NCBI GenBank assembly: GCA_002480525.1
Contig: DLCH01000053.1
Span: 1-61,833, forward strand
DNA: 61,833 nucleotides
From: Gammaproteobacteria bacterium UBA7803
GTDB taxonomy: Bacteria > Pseudomonadota > Gammaproteobacteria > Pseudomonadales > Azotimanducaceae
Reading direction: 5' to 3'
Shown here one piece after another: positions 24,867 to 32,981 of the stretch (positions within the stretch are counted from its first letter, which is position 1; the number at the start of each line of letters is the position of its first letter). The notes beneath the pieces were generated by a model. The model was not told where the DNA came from and ran no database searches. It worked only from the letters and a program-made list of their open reading frames with translations. The position numbers and the translations under genes are program-made.

Positions 24867-26285
24867 ATGCCGGACAGCCCCGCCAGCACCAGAACGCCGC
24901 CGCTTTCCCGCAGTCAGCTCGTGCTGTTCGGCCTGCCGGAGTTCGCCGTTTATCTGGCGGTGATTCCGGTGTCGCTGTATCTGCCGTTCTTCTATTCCCG
25001 GGACCTCGGCCTCGACATCACCGACATCGGCCTGCTGCTGATGCTGGCCCGCATCAGCGACGTGGTGACCGACCCGCTGATCGGCGCGCTGAGCGATCGC
25101 ACCCGCAGCCGGCTGGGTCGGCGCAGACCGTGGATGCTGGCCGGCACGCCGCTGATGATGCTGGCCGCCTACCAGCTCTTCGCGCCCAGCGGCGCCGTGA
25201 CCAACGGCTACCTGCTGACCTGGTCGGTGCTGCTGTGGCTCGGCTGGACCATGATCAACATTCCCTACTACGCCTGGGGCGCGGAGCTGTCCGACGACTT
25301 CGACGAGCGCACCCGCATCACCGGCTGGCGCCAGGCTTTCGGTTTCGCCGGCAACATCAGCGTGCTGCTGGTGCCGGTCACCGCGGCCAAGCTGTTCGAC
25401 TACGGCGGCGTGGCCAGCGAGGCCCTGGTGATCATCGGCGCCATGGCGCTGATTCTGCTTCCGGTGCTGATCGGCACCACGGTGTGGCGCCTGCCGGAAC
25501 GCAGCGTGGTGCGCGCCGCGCCGCAGCCGGCCCTGCGCCACCTGCGGCACATGCTGCGCAACGGCTCGTTCCTGGTGCTGTTCGCCGGGTTCACGCTGAT
25601 GTCGCTGGGCACCACGATGATCGGCACGCTGTTCATGCTGTTCACCACCTTCGCCATGGATCTCGAGCGTCAGGCCCAGCCGATCCTGCTCGCGTATTTC
25701 GCCGTGAACATCGTCGGCCTGCCGTTCTGGGTGTGGCTGTCCCACCGCATCGGCAAGCGCGAGGCGTGGATGGTGGGCACCGGCGTCATGGCGCTGACGA
25801 CGCCCGCCTATCTGCTGCTGGAGCCCGGTCAGATCCTGCCGTTCGTGCTGATCACGGCGGTGATCGGTTTCGCCGGCGGCAACTTCATGGCCCTGTCCAT
25901 GTCGATGAAGGCGGACGTCATCGAGCTGGCCTCCCGGCGCAGCCGCGATCACGTCGCGGGCGCCTACATGGCAGTGTGGTCGCTGGGCTCGAAGACCACC
26001 CAGGCGCTGGCGGTGGGGCTGTCCCTGCCGCTGCTCGGCTTCTTCGGCTTCGATCCCCGGGCGGAGAATTCACCGGCCGAGATCGACGCGCTGCGCTACA
26101 CCATCTCGCTGCTGCCGCCGGCGCTGTATCTCGCGGCGATGATCATCATCGTCCGCTACCCCATCGGTCGGCGCCGGCTCGAGCGGCTGCGAGGTGCTTA
26201 CCAGCGCCGCGACGCGCGCCGGGAACGCGATGCGGCGTCAGAAGCCGGTGGACTGCCAGGCCAGAAGCTGGAGGGTGCTTCCTGA
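24867..26285 (+). CDS. MFS transporter, GPH (glycoside-pentoside-hexuronide):cation symporter family
   Basis: A 472-residue permease with 12 membrane segments. DVVTDPLIGALSDRTRSRLGRRRPWML is the signature of the GPH/MelB family, and the later loop LSHRIGKREAWMVG is the second-half equivalent. These symporters use sodium or protons to import sugars or glycosides, and members occur in aromatic or sterol clusters too. No ribosome site precedes the ATG, so the mRNA may be leaderless. Its last 48 bases overlap the convergent NTF2-like gene. Confidence 0.9.
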   Translation: MPDSPASTRTPPLSRSQLVLFGLPEFAVYLAVIPVSLYLPFFYSRDLGLDITDIGLLLMLARISDVVTDPLIGALSDRTRSRLGRRRPWMLAGTPLMMLAAYQLFAPSGAVTNGYLLTWSVLLWLGWTMINIPYYAWGAELSDDFDERTRITGWRQAFGFAGNISVLLVPVTAAKLFDYGGVASEALVIIGAMALILLPVLIGTTVWRLPERSVVRAAPQPALRHLRHMLRNGSFLVLFAGFTLMSLGTTMIGTLFMLFTTFAMDLERQAQPILLAYFAVNIVGLPFWVWLSHRIGKREAWMVGTGVMALTTPAYLLLEPGQILPFVLITAVIGFAGGNFMALSMSMKADVIELASRRSRDHVAGAYMAVWSLGSKTTQALAVGLSLPLLGFFGFDPRAENSPAEIDALRYTISLLPPALYLAAMIIIVRYPIGRRRLERLRGAYQRRDARRERDAASEAGGLPGQKLEGAS

Positions 26286-26603
26286 GCCCTGCCAGACGCT
26301 GAGGAAGCGGTTGCGCAGCGCCTTCTCCCGTCCGTCCACGGAGACCCGCCCCGTCAGATTGCCCCGGTGGATGGCGATGTCGCCGAAGCAGGCGACGACA
26401 TCGTCACTGACCTCGAGCTCGTGGTAGTCGGCGGCGTTGGCCGCGATCTTGTCGAGAAAGCTCTCCTTGCCGTCCTGCTTGCCGGAAGAATGGGTCCACA
26501 CCAGGGCACTCGCCAGCAGCGGCGCCAGCGCGTCCGCGTCGCCGTCGATCATGGCCTGGCGGCGCCGCAGGTCGGCTGCCCGCAGGGCGTCGGGTTCGAT
26601 CAT
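26238..26603 (-). CDS. DUF4440/NTF2-like protein
   Basis: A 121-residue NTF2-fold protein: RRRQAMIDGDADALAPLLASALVWTHSSGK and DIAIHRGNLTGRVSV follow the DUF4440 pattern. It follows the PanE-like gene by 13 bases and is probably the last gene of the minus-strand operon that begins with the TBDR at 32814. Its 3' end overlaps the convergent MFS gene by 48 bases. The function is unknown; NTF2-like isomerases or dehydratases are common in catabolic clusters. Confidence 0.8.
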   Translation of the reverse strand: MIEPDALRAADLRRRQAMIDGDADALAPLLASALVWTHSSGKQDGKESFLDKIAANAADYHELEVSDDVVACFGDIAIHRGNLTGRVSVDGREKALRNRFLSVWQGSGSTLQLLAWQSTGF

Positions 26604-26616
26604 GGGTCCTCCGAAT

Positions 26617-27531
26617 TCAGGTGCGTCGTTCCAGGGTTCTCACCAGTGCGGTGAGCGTTCGGTTCACCGGCGCATCGACGCCGACCTTCTCGCCCTCCCG
26701 GGGCACGGCGCCGTTGATGACGTCCACCTCGCTGATGCGCCCGGCCTCCAGGTCGAGCAGCACCGAGGGCCTGGCCGCCGGCATGCGGCCGGCGAACTCC
26801 CGCACCAGCGCCACCGGGTCGTCGACGTCGATGGCGACGCCCAGGGCCCGCGCGACGGTCCACGCTTCGGTGGCGGCGGCCCGGCTGACGGCGCCGACGT
26901 CGGGGTGGTCCATGACTTGTCCCACCGTCAGGCCGGTGATGGCGCAGGGCGCGCTGTAGGCGACGTTGCAGATCAGCTTCTCCCACTGCATCGCCAGGAT
27001 GTCCGCCACCGCCGCCGCATCGAAGCCGGCGTCGCGCCACACGGCGGCGACACGCGCCACCTCGGCCGCCGGCAGGCCGGCGTAGGCGCCCATGCGGATC
27101 GCCTTCATGTCGTTGTGGTGGGCGTGGCCCGGTTCCGGCAGGGAAGCCCCGAACCCCTGGGCCACGCCGACGACGAGACGCGCCGGATCGAGGGCCCGGG
27201 CGACGGCATCCGCCGCGCCGAGCCCGTTCTGAATGGTCAGCACCAGGGTCTCCGGGCCGACCAGCGGGGATGCCGCTGCGGCGGCGCCGCCGGCGTGGGC
27301 CGCCTTGACCGCGATGATCACCAGGTCCACGGGGCCGGCGGGCGGACGCGTGTGAGCCGCGATCTCGACGGTGCGGTCGCCGCTGGCGCCGGAGACCCGC
27401 AGCCCGCCGCCGTTGATCGCCGCGACGTGGGCCTCGTTGGTGTCCACCGCGATCACGCGGTGGCCGGCGCTGGCGAGCAGCCCGGCGTAGATGGAGCCCA
27501 TGGCTCCGCAGCCGACGACGGCAATGTCCAT
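26617..27531 (-). CDS. Ketopantoate reductase family protein (PanE/ApbA-like)
   Basis: A 304-residue 2-hydroxy-acid-forming dehydrogenase fold. N-terminal Rossmann motif VVGCGAMGSIYAGLLASAG, catalytic lysine region WEKLICNVAYSAPCAITG and C-terminal helical domain are all present. Canonical PanE reduces 2-dehydropantoate with NADPH for CoA synthesis. Here it overlaps tarD (TGATG) inside a catabolic operon, so reduction or oxidation of a branched 2-oxo/2-hydroxy acid of the pathway is more likely. The start at MDIAVVGCG is chosen by the Rossmann fold. Confidence 0.87.
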   Translation of the reverse strand: MDIAVVGCGAMGSIYAGLLASAGHRVIAVDTNEAHVAAINGGGLRVSGASGDRTVEIAAHTRPPAGPVDLVIIAVKAAHAGGAAAAASPLVGPETLVLTIQNGLGAADAVARALDPARLVVGVAQGFGASLPEPGHAHHNDMKAIRMGAYAGLPAAEVARVAAVWRDAGFDAAAVADILAMQWEKLICNVAYSAPCAITGLTVGQVMDHPDVGAVSRAAATEAWTVARALGVAIDVDDPVALVREFAGRMPAARPSVLLDLEAGRISEVDVINGAVPREGEKVGVDAPVNRTLTALVRTLERRT

Positions 27532-28700
27532 CAGGTCTCTCCCAGCCTGTCGAGAAACGGCGCGAGCTCGGGCTTCTGCTCGAGGCCGAAGCCCGGGTCC
27601 TCGGGAACCGTCACCCGGCCCCCGTCGATGCGGCACGCCGGGGAATAGCCCCCGAACGGCTGGAACACCCCGGGATAGGCCTCGCAGCCGCCGAGGCCGA
27701 GACCGGCGACGACGTGCAGGTTGATCAGGTGGCCGCCGTGGGGAAGGCACTGGCCCCGGTGAAAGCCCGCCTGCTCCAGCACGCTCAGCATCCGTCCGTA
27801 CTCGGTGATGCCGTAGCTCAGCCCGGGATCCATCTGCAGCACGTCGAGCCCCGGCCGCATGCCGCCGTAGCGCACCAGATTGCGCGCATCGGCCGCGCTG
27901 AACAGATTCTCGCCGGTGGCGACGGCGCCCCGGTACGTCTTCGCGATCGAGCGGTTGAGGTCGAAGTCCAGTGGGTCGCCCGGCTCCTCGTACCAGCGCA
28001 GCCCGTAGCCCTCCAGCGCCTCGGCGTAGCGCAGCGCCTGGTCCTCGTCGAATCGGCCGTTGGCATCGACGGCCAGGGCCGAGCCGTCACCGGCCACGTC
28101 GAGCGCCGCGTCGATGCGATCCAGGTCGACGTCGAGGGGCGCGCCGCCGATCTTGATCTTGAAGGCCTCGAAGCCCCGGGCGGCGTAGCCCCGCAGCTCG
28201 TCGCCCAGGCGCGCGGTGGAGTCGTCCGGATAGTAGTAACCGCCGGCGGCGTACACCGCCACGTCGGCGTGGGGCGCCCGGCGCCCGAACCGCCGGGCGA
28301 TGGTCCGGCAGGCCGGCTCGCCGGCCAGCTTGGCGTTCAGATCCCAAACGGCCAGCTCCACCGCGGCGACGGCGCCGGCCCGATCCCCGTGCCCGCCGGG
28401 CTTTTCGTTGCGCATGACGGCCGCGGCGACCGCGGCCGCATCGAAGCCCTCTCCGCCCGGCGCGAGCAGCGAATCCGGATCCGCCGCCAGCAGCCGCGGA
28501 AACAGCCGCTCCCGGAGTATGCCCGACTGGCCGAAACGGCCGATGGAGTTGAAGCCGAAGCCGATGACCGGCCGGCCCTGACGCCGCTGATCGGAGACCA
28601 GCGCCACCAGCGAGACGGTGTGGTCGGCGAAGCTGACCACCGCGTTGGCGACGCCGCCCACCAGGGGAACGGTGAGATCTCTGACTTCAGTTATACGCAT
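27531..28700 (-). CDS. tarD: Enolase-superfamily dehydratase, D(-)-tartrate dehydratase-like
   Basis: A 389-residue mandelate-racemase-type enzyme that eliminates water from a 2-hydroxy acid after proton abstraction next to the carboxylate. K-x-K (FKIKIGGAP), metal ligands in AVDANGRF, WYEEPGDP and ATGENLFS, and a catalytic His in PHGGHLINLHV are intact. GFGFNSIGRFGQ, NEKPGGHGDRA and VYAAGGYYYPDD match the Bradyrhizobium D-tartrate dehydratase very closely. Subgroup assignment is strong; the actual acid may be tartrate or a related diacid. It overlaps the PanE-like gene by one base and lies 108 bases after the MFS gene. Confidence 0.88.
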   Translation of the reverse strand: MRITEVRDLTVPLVGGVANAVVSFADHTVSLVALVSDQRRQGRPVIGFGFNSIGRFGQSGILRERLFPRLLAADPDSLLAPGGEGFDAAAVAAAVMRNEKPGGHGDRAGAVAAVELAVWDLNAKLAGEPACRTIARRFGRRAPHADVAVYAAGGYYYPDDSTARLGDELRGYAARGFEAFKIKIGGAPLDVDLDRIDAALDVAGDGSALAVDANGRFDEDQALRYAEALEGYGLRWYEEPGDPLDFDLNRSIAKTYRGAVATGENLFSAADARNLVRYGGMRPGLDVLQMDPGLSYGITEYGRMLSVLEQAGFHRGQCLPHGGHLINLHVVAGLGLGGCEAYPGVFQPFGGYSPACRIDGGRVTVPEDPGFGLEQKPELAPFLDRLGET

Positions 28701-28808
28701 CGAGCGCCGCTTCCATGACGGCCGGGGACCTGCCGCATCATACCCATCGATCCCTCACCCGGTGACCCGGCCCGGCGTCGGGATCGCCGCCGCGTCCGCC
28801 GCCGCCCA

Positions 28809-30125
28809 TCAGGCCGGCGCTCCGCCGACGGCCTGCTGCAGCCCCGCCACGCTCTCCCGGTAATGGCGCAGGCCGGTGGCCAGCAGCACCACGGACAGCG
28901 GCCCGGCGGTCAGCGCCAGCCAGGCGATCGACGCGCCGATGGCCTGCTGGTCGGCGAACACGACGTCGGTGATCAGCGCGACCGCGGTGGGTCCGAGCCC
29001 CAGCCCGACGAGGTTGGCGATGAAGAAATACACGGCCGTCATCTGGCCCCTCAGCTCGTTCGGAGTGAAGAGCTGCAACGCCGCGCCGGCGACGCCGCCG
29101 TGCAGGCTGGACAGGAAGGTTGCCGCCGCCAGCAGGCCCAGCGCGACCGCCGGCGAGGGCACGAGCGCCATCGCCGCGAAGCAGGGCGTCATGCCGGCAA
29201 CGGACAGCAGCACCACCCGCAGGTGGCCATCCAGCCTGCCCCGGCGCCACCAGTAATCCGCGAGCTGTCCGCCCGCCAGCAGCCCGCCGGTGCCGCAGGT
29301 GATGAACACCAGGCCGTAGGCCAGCCCGATGTCGGCGGCGTCCCAGCCGTGGCTGCGCATGAAGAACGTCGGAATCCAGGCCGTGCTGCCGTAGACCACC
29401 ACCACCAGCAGGGACAGACCACCGAAGTGGTGCAGCAGCACGCGCCGGTTGCGGCCGAGGAACGCGAGCAGACCCGGCGCTGCCGAGGCGCCGGGTTCGG
29501 CGACCCGGTCCCGGCGCGGCGGCTCCCGGACCAGCATGACCAGCCCCGCCACCAGCAGCCCGGGCAGTCCGACCAGCAGAAAGGTGAGCTGCCAGGGCGC
29601 CAGCGTGCCGACGCCCGGCAGCACCACGGGCGGCAGGTCCGCGACCCAGCCGATCACGACGCCGCCGATCAGCAGCGCCAGCCCCGAGCCGACGGGCAGG
29701 CCCACGGAATACACGGCGATGGCCCGTCCCAGCAGATGTCTGGGAAACAGATCGGCGATCATCGAGTAGGCGGCCGGCGACAGGGCCGCCTCCCCGACGC
29801 CGACGCCCACCCGGGCGAAGAAGAGCTGCCAGAAGTTGCGCGCCAGCCCGCAGGCGGCGGTCATCAGGCACCAGACGGTGATGCCGAGACCGATGAGGTT
29901 GCGCCGGTGCCAGCGGTCCGCCAGCCGGCCGAGGGGTATGCCCATCACTGTGTAGAACACGGCGAACGCGAAGCCCGCCAGCAGGCTGGCCTGAGTGTCG
30001 GAGATCGCCAGGTCCGCCTGTATGGCGGGGATCAGCAGGCTGAGAATGGTCCGGTCGACGAAGGAGACCGTGTAGGCGAGGACCAGCACGCCGAGCGTGC
30101 CCCAGGCGCGCCAGGATGCCGACAT
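28809..30125 (-). CDS. MFS transporter, spinster-type (paralogue 2)
   Basis: A 438-residue permease with 12 membrane segments, clearly paralogous to the MFS at 15337 (both contain RVGVGVGEA, LADR/IADS-RRNLI and a TPN[ER]LRGQ loop). Its start overlaps the stop of the DUF3237 gene (TGATG). It is the third gene of an operon starting with a TBDR, mirroring the TBDR-MFS pair at the other end of the island. Probably it moves the same or a related carboxylated substrate across the inner membrane. Confidence 0.92.
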   Translation of the reverse strand: MSASWRAWGTLGVLVLAYTVSFVDRTILSLLIPAIQADLAISDTQASLLAGFAFAVFYTVMGIPLGRLADRWHRRNLIGLGITVWCLMTAACGLARNFWQLFFARVGVGVGEAALSPAAYSMIADLFPRHLLGRAIAVYSVGLPVGSGLALLIGGVVIGWVADLPPVVLPGVGTLAPWQLTFLLVGLPGLLVAGLVMLVREPPRRDRVAEPGASAAPGLLAFLGRNRRVLLHHFGGLSLLVVVVYGSTAWIPTFFMRSHGWDAADIGLAYGLVFITCGTGGLLAGGQLADYWWRRGRLDGHLRVVLLSVAGMTPCFAAMALVPSPAVALGLLAAATFLSSLHGGVAGAALQLFTPNELRGQMTAVYFFIANLVGLGLGPTAVALITDVVFADQQAIGASIAWLALTAGPLSVVLLATGLRHYRESVAGLQQAVGGAPA

Positions 30126-30628
30126 CACTCGACCTGCATGATCCGGTAGTCCACGCCGTCGGCGGTCCGGCGGCCGAAGCCCACGGCGACGATCTCGTTC
30201 AGCCAGGCATAGCGTGCCGATGCCGTCTCGAACACCGGCAGGATGCGGAAGTAGTAGCGCTCGGCGGGAATGGCGCCTACCGCCTGTCGATCGCCGAAGT
30301 CCCCGAGCAGCGGCTCCGGGATGACCAGACGACCGGCATAGCTGACATGGATCAGCGCTCCGTCGTCGGTTTCCCACAGGGACCGGACGTCGATCAGCGT
30401 CGCGGCCCCGCCGTCGGCGGCGACGCCGCCCTCCGACCAGTCCGCCCCGCTGCGCCGGACCGCGCCGGACAGGCGCGGCCCGTCGAAACGGCCGCCGGCG
30501 ATGTCGCTCACCCGGCGGCGACGCCACGGCGAGGCACCGAGATTGATCGGTGCCTCGTCGGCGAGAACGATGGACACCTCGCAGAGCAGGCGTGCGTCTA
30601 TGGATCCATCGCCGCTCATGCCGGTCAC
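30125..30628 (-). CDS. DUF3237 domain-containing protein
   Basis: A 167-residue beta-barrel-like protein of the DUF3237 family: LCEVSIVLADEAPINLG, GGRFDGPRLSGAVRRSGADW, and YFRILPVFETASARYAWLNEIVAVGFG are characteristic. The biochemical role is unknown; members recur in aromatic-degradation and steroid clusters. It overlaps the TBDR stop by four bases at one end and the MFS start at the other, so the three proteins are translated together. Confidence 0.85.
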   Translation of the reverse strand: MTGMSGDGSIDARLLCEVSIVLADEAPINLGASPWRRRRVSDIAGGRFDGPRLSGAVRRSGADWSEGGVAADGGAATLIDVRSLWETDDGALIHVSYAGRLVIPEPLLGDFGDRQAVGAIPAERYYFRILPVFETASARYAWLNEIVAVGFGRRTADGVDYRIMQVE

Positions 30629-32814
30629 CGCCGGAAGCTCAGGGTGACACCGTAGGTCCGGGGCGGCTGATAGGTGTTGAGCTGCTGCCCGAACGGGGCG
30701 AAGGCGACGATGTGGGTGCGGATGAGTTCGTCATCCAGGTTCTTGCCCCACAGGGCCACCTCCCAGGCGTCGTCATGCGCGCGCAGCGCCAGTCTCGCGT
30801 CCACCAGGTCGTAGCGCTCCTGCACCTCCAGCGGCGTGTTGGAGGCCTCGAAGAAGATCTTGCTCTGCCGGGTCCAGTCCAGGCGCGCCATCAGCACGCC
30901 GACGTCGCCCGCCCGCCACTCGTACTGGGCCCCGAAGTTGAACTTGTGCTTGGGCGCCCGCTGCAGCGTGTTGCCGGTGTTGTCGGCGGTCGCGCCGCTG
31001 GCGAAGCTCTCGTACTCCGCGTCCAGGTAGCTGTAGCTGGCGTTGAGGTCGAGCCCGGCAGCCGGGCGGAACAGGGTCTCCACCTCGACGCCCTGGATCT
31101 CCGCCGTCGCGGCGTTGCCGATGACCACGCAGCACAGCGGCACGAGCTGGGAGACCTGCAGATCCTCGTAGTCGGTGTAGAACGCCGCCACGTTGACCCT
31201 CAGGCTGTCCTCCAGCCACTGGGTCTTGGTGCCGACTTCGTAGCTCCAGGCGAACTCGGGATCGTACGGCACGGCCGCGCTGGCCGCCGTGCCCGGCGTG
31301 CCCTGGAAGCCGCCGCTCTTGAAGCCGCGGGCGGCGCTGGCGTACAGCATCACGTCGTCGTTGACCCGGTAGTCGGCGGCGAACCTGGGGGTGAAGGCGT
31401 CCCAGCTCTCATCGGTGCTGATGGCGAACTCCTCCGCCAGGGGCGGCGGCAGGCCGGGCCCTTCGAGCAGCACGGCCGCCAGGTCCGCGTCCTTCTCTTC
31501 CCAGGTCATGCGGGCCCCCGCGGTCAGGGTCAGCCGCGGCGTCACGTCGAAATTGAGCTGGCCGAACAGCGCGTAGCTGGTCGCGTCGACCTGCTGCGGG
31601 AACGACCCCACGCCGGTGACCGCCGGCACGGGAAAGTCCTGGAACAGGATCTCGTTGCGCTCGATGTCCTCCTCCAGATAGTAGACACCGGCGACGCCGT
31701 GGAGGCGGCTCTCCGGCAGCTCGAAGCTGACACGGATCTCCTGGCTGAACTGGGAGGTGTCCTCGATGTTCTCGTTGAAGGACTCGATCTGCGCCGGCGG
31801 ATTGATCGGGTTGCTGAAGAAGGCGTCCGCGTGGGCGTAGTCGGCGGTGCGGTAGGCGGTCACCGACGTCAGCGTGCCCCAGCCGAGATCGTAGTCGATG
31901 TTGGCGGTCAGCCCGGTCACCTCCCGGCGCAGATAGCCGTCCTCGACCGCGTTGACCCGGCGCGGGTCGGGATTGACACCGACACAGTGCACGCCGCCGT
32001 CCAGCGATGCGTCGCAGACGTTGTCACGCGGCTGTCCCTCCTGGTCCTGGTCGACGTGGTCCAGGGTGACGATCGCATCGAGCCGCTCCGAGGGGCGGTA
32101 CCGGACGGACAGCCGGCCGCCGGCGACCTTCTGGTCGTCGACCCGGTTGCCCGTGGTCTCGTTGAGGGTGTAGCCGTCCCGCTGGGTCGAGCTCACCGCA
32201 CCGGCAATGGCCACGGTATCGCTCAGGGCGACGTTGAACCGCCCCAGCAGCTCGACGCGGTCGTAGTTGCCGAAGGTGCCGTCGACGCCGATGTAGCTCT
32301 CGTCCAGGGATGGACGCCGCGAGGTCATCACCACCGCCCCGCCGACCACGTTCTTGCCGAACAGGGTGCCCTGGGGACCACGCAGCACCTCCACCCGTTC
32401 GAGGTCGTAGAGCTCGATGGGCGCCGCGCCGCCGCGGCCGATGTACACGCCGTCGAGAAACAGCGCCACCGACGGGTCGCCGCCGGCATTGGAGTTGATG
32501 CCCTCGGTGCCGATCCCGCGGATGGCCAGATTGGGCTCCCCCGGGTTCACCTCGGTAGCGGTGAAGCTGGGCGTCCGCTGCGCGATGTCCACCATCGAGG
32601 TCATGCGGTTGACGCGCAGCGTCTCTTCGCCGAACGCCGTCACGGCGATCGGCACGTCCTGCAGGTTCTGCTCCACCCGCTGGGCGGTCACGACCACTTC
32701 CTCGATGGCCGTGCTGCCTGGCTGCGGGCTCGCTGCGCCGGCTGCCCCGGCGTTCATGAGCAATGCCAGCCCCACATACACGGAGCTGCCGGTCCGAATG
32801 GCGTCGACTGTCAT
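30625..32814 (-). CDS. TonB-dependent receptor (island, right end)
   Basis: A 729-residue outer-membrane receptor. A short signal peptide is followed by the TonB-box-like IEEVVVTAQRVEQNLQDVP, a plug with LERVEVLRGPQGTLFGKNVVGG and a beta-barrel ending RTYGVTLSFRR. It leads the operon TBDR-DUF3237-MFS-TarD-PanE-NTF2. The plug resembles that of the receptor at 13052, suggesting related ligands (not a classic siderophore). A promoter with an ACCTAAG site is upstream at 32881-32908. Confidence 0.92.
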   Translation of the reverse strand: MTVDAIRTGSSVYVGLALLMNAGAAGAASPQPGSTAIEEVVVTAQRVEQNLQDVPIAVTAFGEETLRVNRMTSMVDIAQRTPSFTATEVNPGEPNLAIRGIGTEGINSNAGGDPSVALFLDGVYIGRGGAAPIELYDLERVEVLRGPQGTLFGKNVVGGAVVMTSRRPSLDESYIGVDGTFGNYDRVELLGRFNVALSDTVAIAGAVSSTQRDGYTLNETTGNRVDDQKVAGGRLSVRYRPSERLDAIVTLDHVDQDQEGQPRDNVCDASLDGGVHCVGVNPDPRRVNAVEDGYLRREVTGLTANIDYDLGWGTLTSVTAYRTADYAHADAFFSNPINPPAQIESFNENIEDTSQFSQEIRVSFELPESRLHGVAGVYYLEEDIERNEILFQDFPVPAVTGVGSFPQQVDATSYALFGQLNFDVTPRLTLTAGARMTWEEKDADLAAVLLEGPGLPPPLAEEFAISTDESWDAFTPRFAADYRVNDDVMLYASAARGFKSGGFQGTPGTAASAAVPYDPEFAWSYEVGTKTQWLEDSLRVNVAAFYTDYEDLQVSQLVPLCCVVIGNAATAEIQGVEVETLFRPAAGLDLNASYSYLDAEYESFASGATADNTGNTLQRAPKHKFNFGAQYEWRAGDVGVLMARLDWTRQSKIFFEASNTPLEVQERYDLVDARLALRAHDDAWEVALWGKNLDDELIRTHIVAFAPFGQQLNTYQPPRTYGVTLSFRR

Positions 32815-32880
32815 TTCCTTCCCCCTCTGTGTCGGCGCCCGGGCGGCGCCGGTGTCGAGGCAGGTGCCTCGATCTACGGA

Positions 32881-32908
32881 GAATTACATAGCTACCTAAG
32901 GGTTTCAA
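32881..32908 (-). promoter_or_regulatory. Candidate promoter with ACCTAAG site before the right-end TBDR operon
   Basis: On the minus strand TTGAAA (32903-32908) is followed after 16 bases by TAATTC (32881-32886); an alternative TGTAAT -10 would have a short spacer. The spacer holds CTTAGGTAGCTATG, i.e. the plus-strand ACCTAAG core (32894-32900) seen at three other island promoters. Position between -35 and -10 suits a repressor. Confidence 0.45.
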
Positions 32909-32981
32909 CGTAGCAGAATCGGCCACGACGGAGCGCCGGCGGGGACCGGGCGGGGAAGAATCGGGGAATGGCCGATCGCGA

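Noticed and set aside
30550..32913. Long plus-strand frame opposite the right-end TBDR
   Set aside because: Antisense shadow; the minus strand encodes a clear TonB-dependent receptor with signal peptide and plug motifs.
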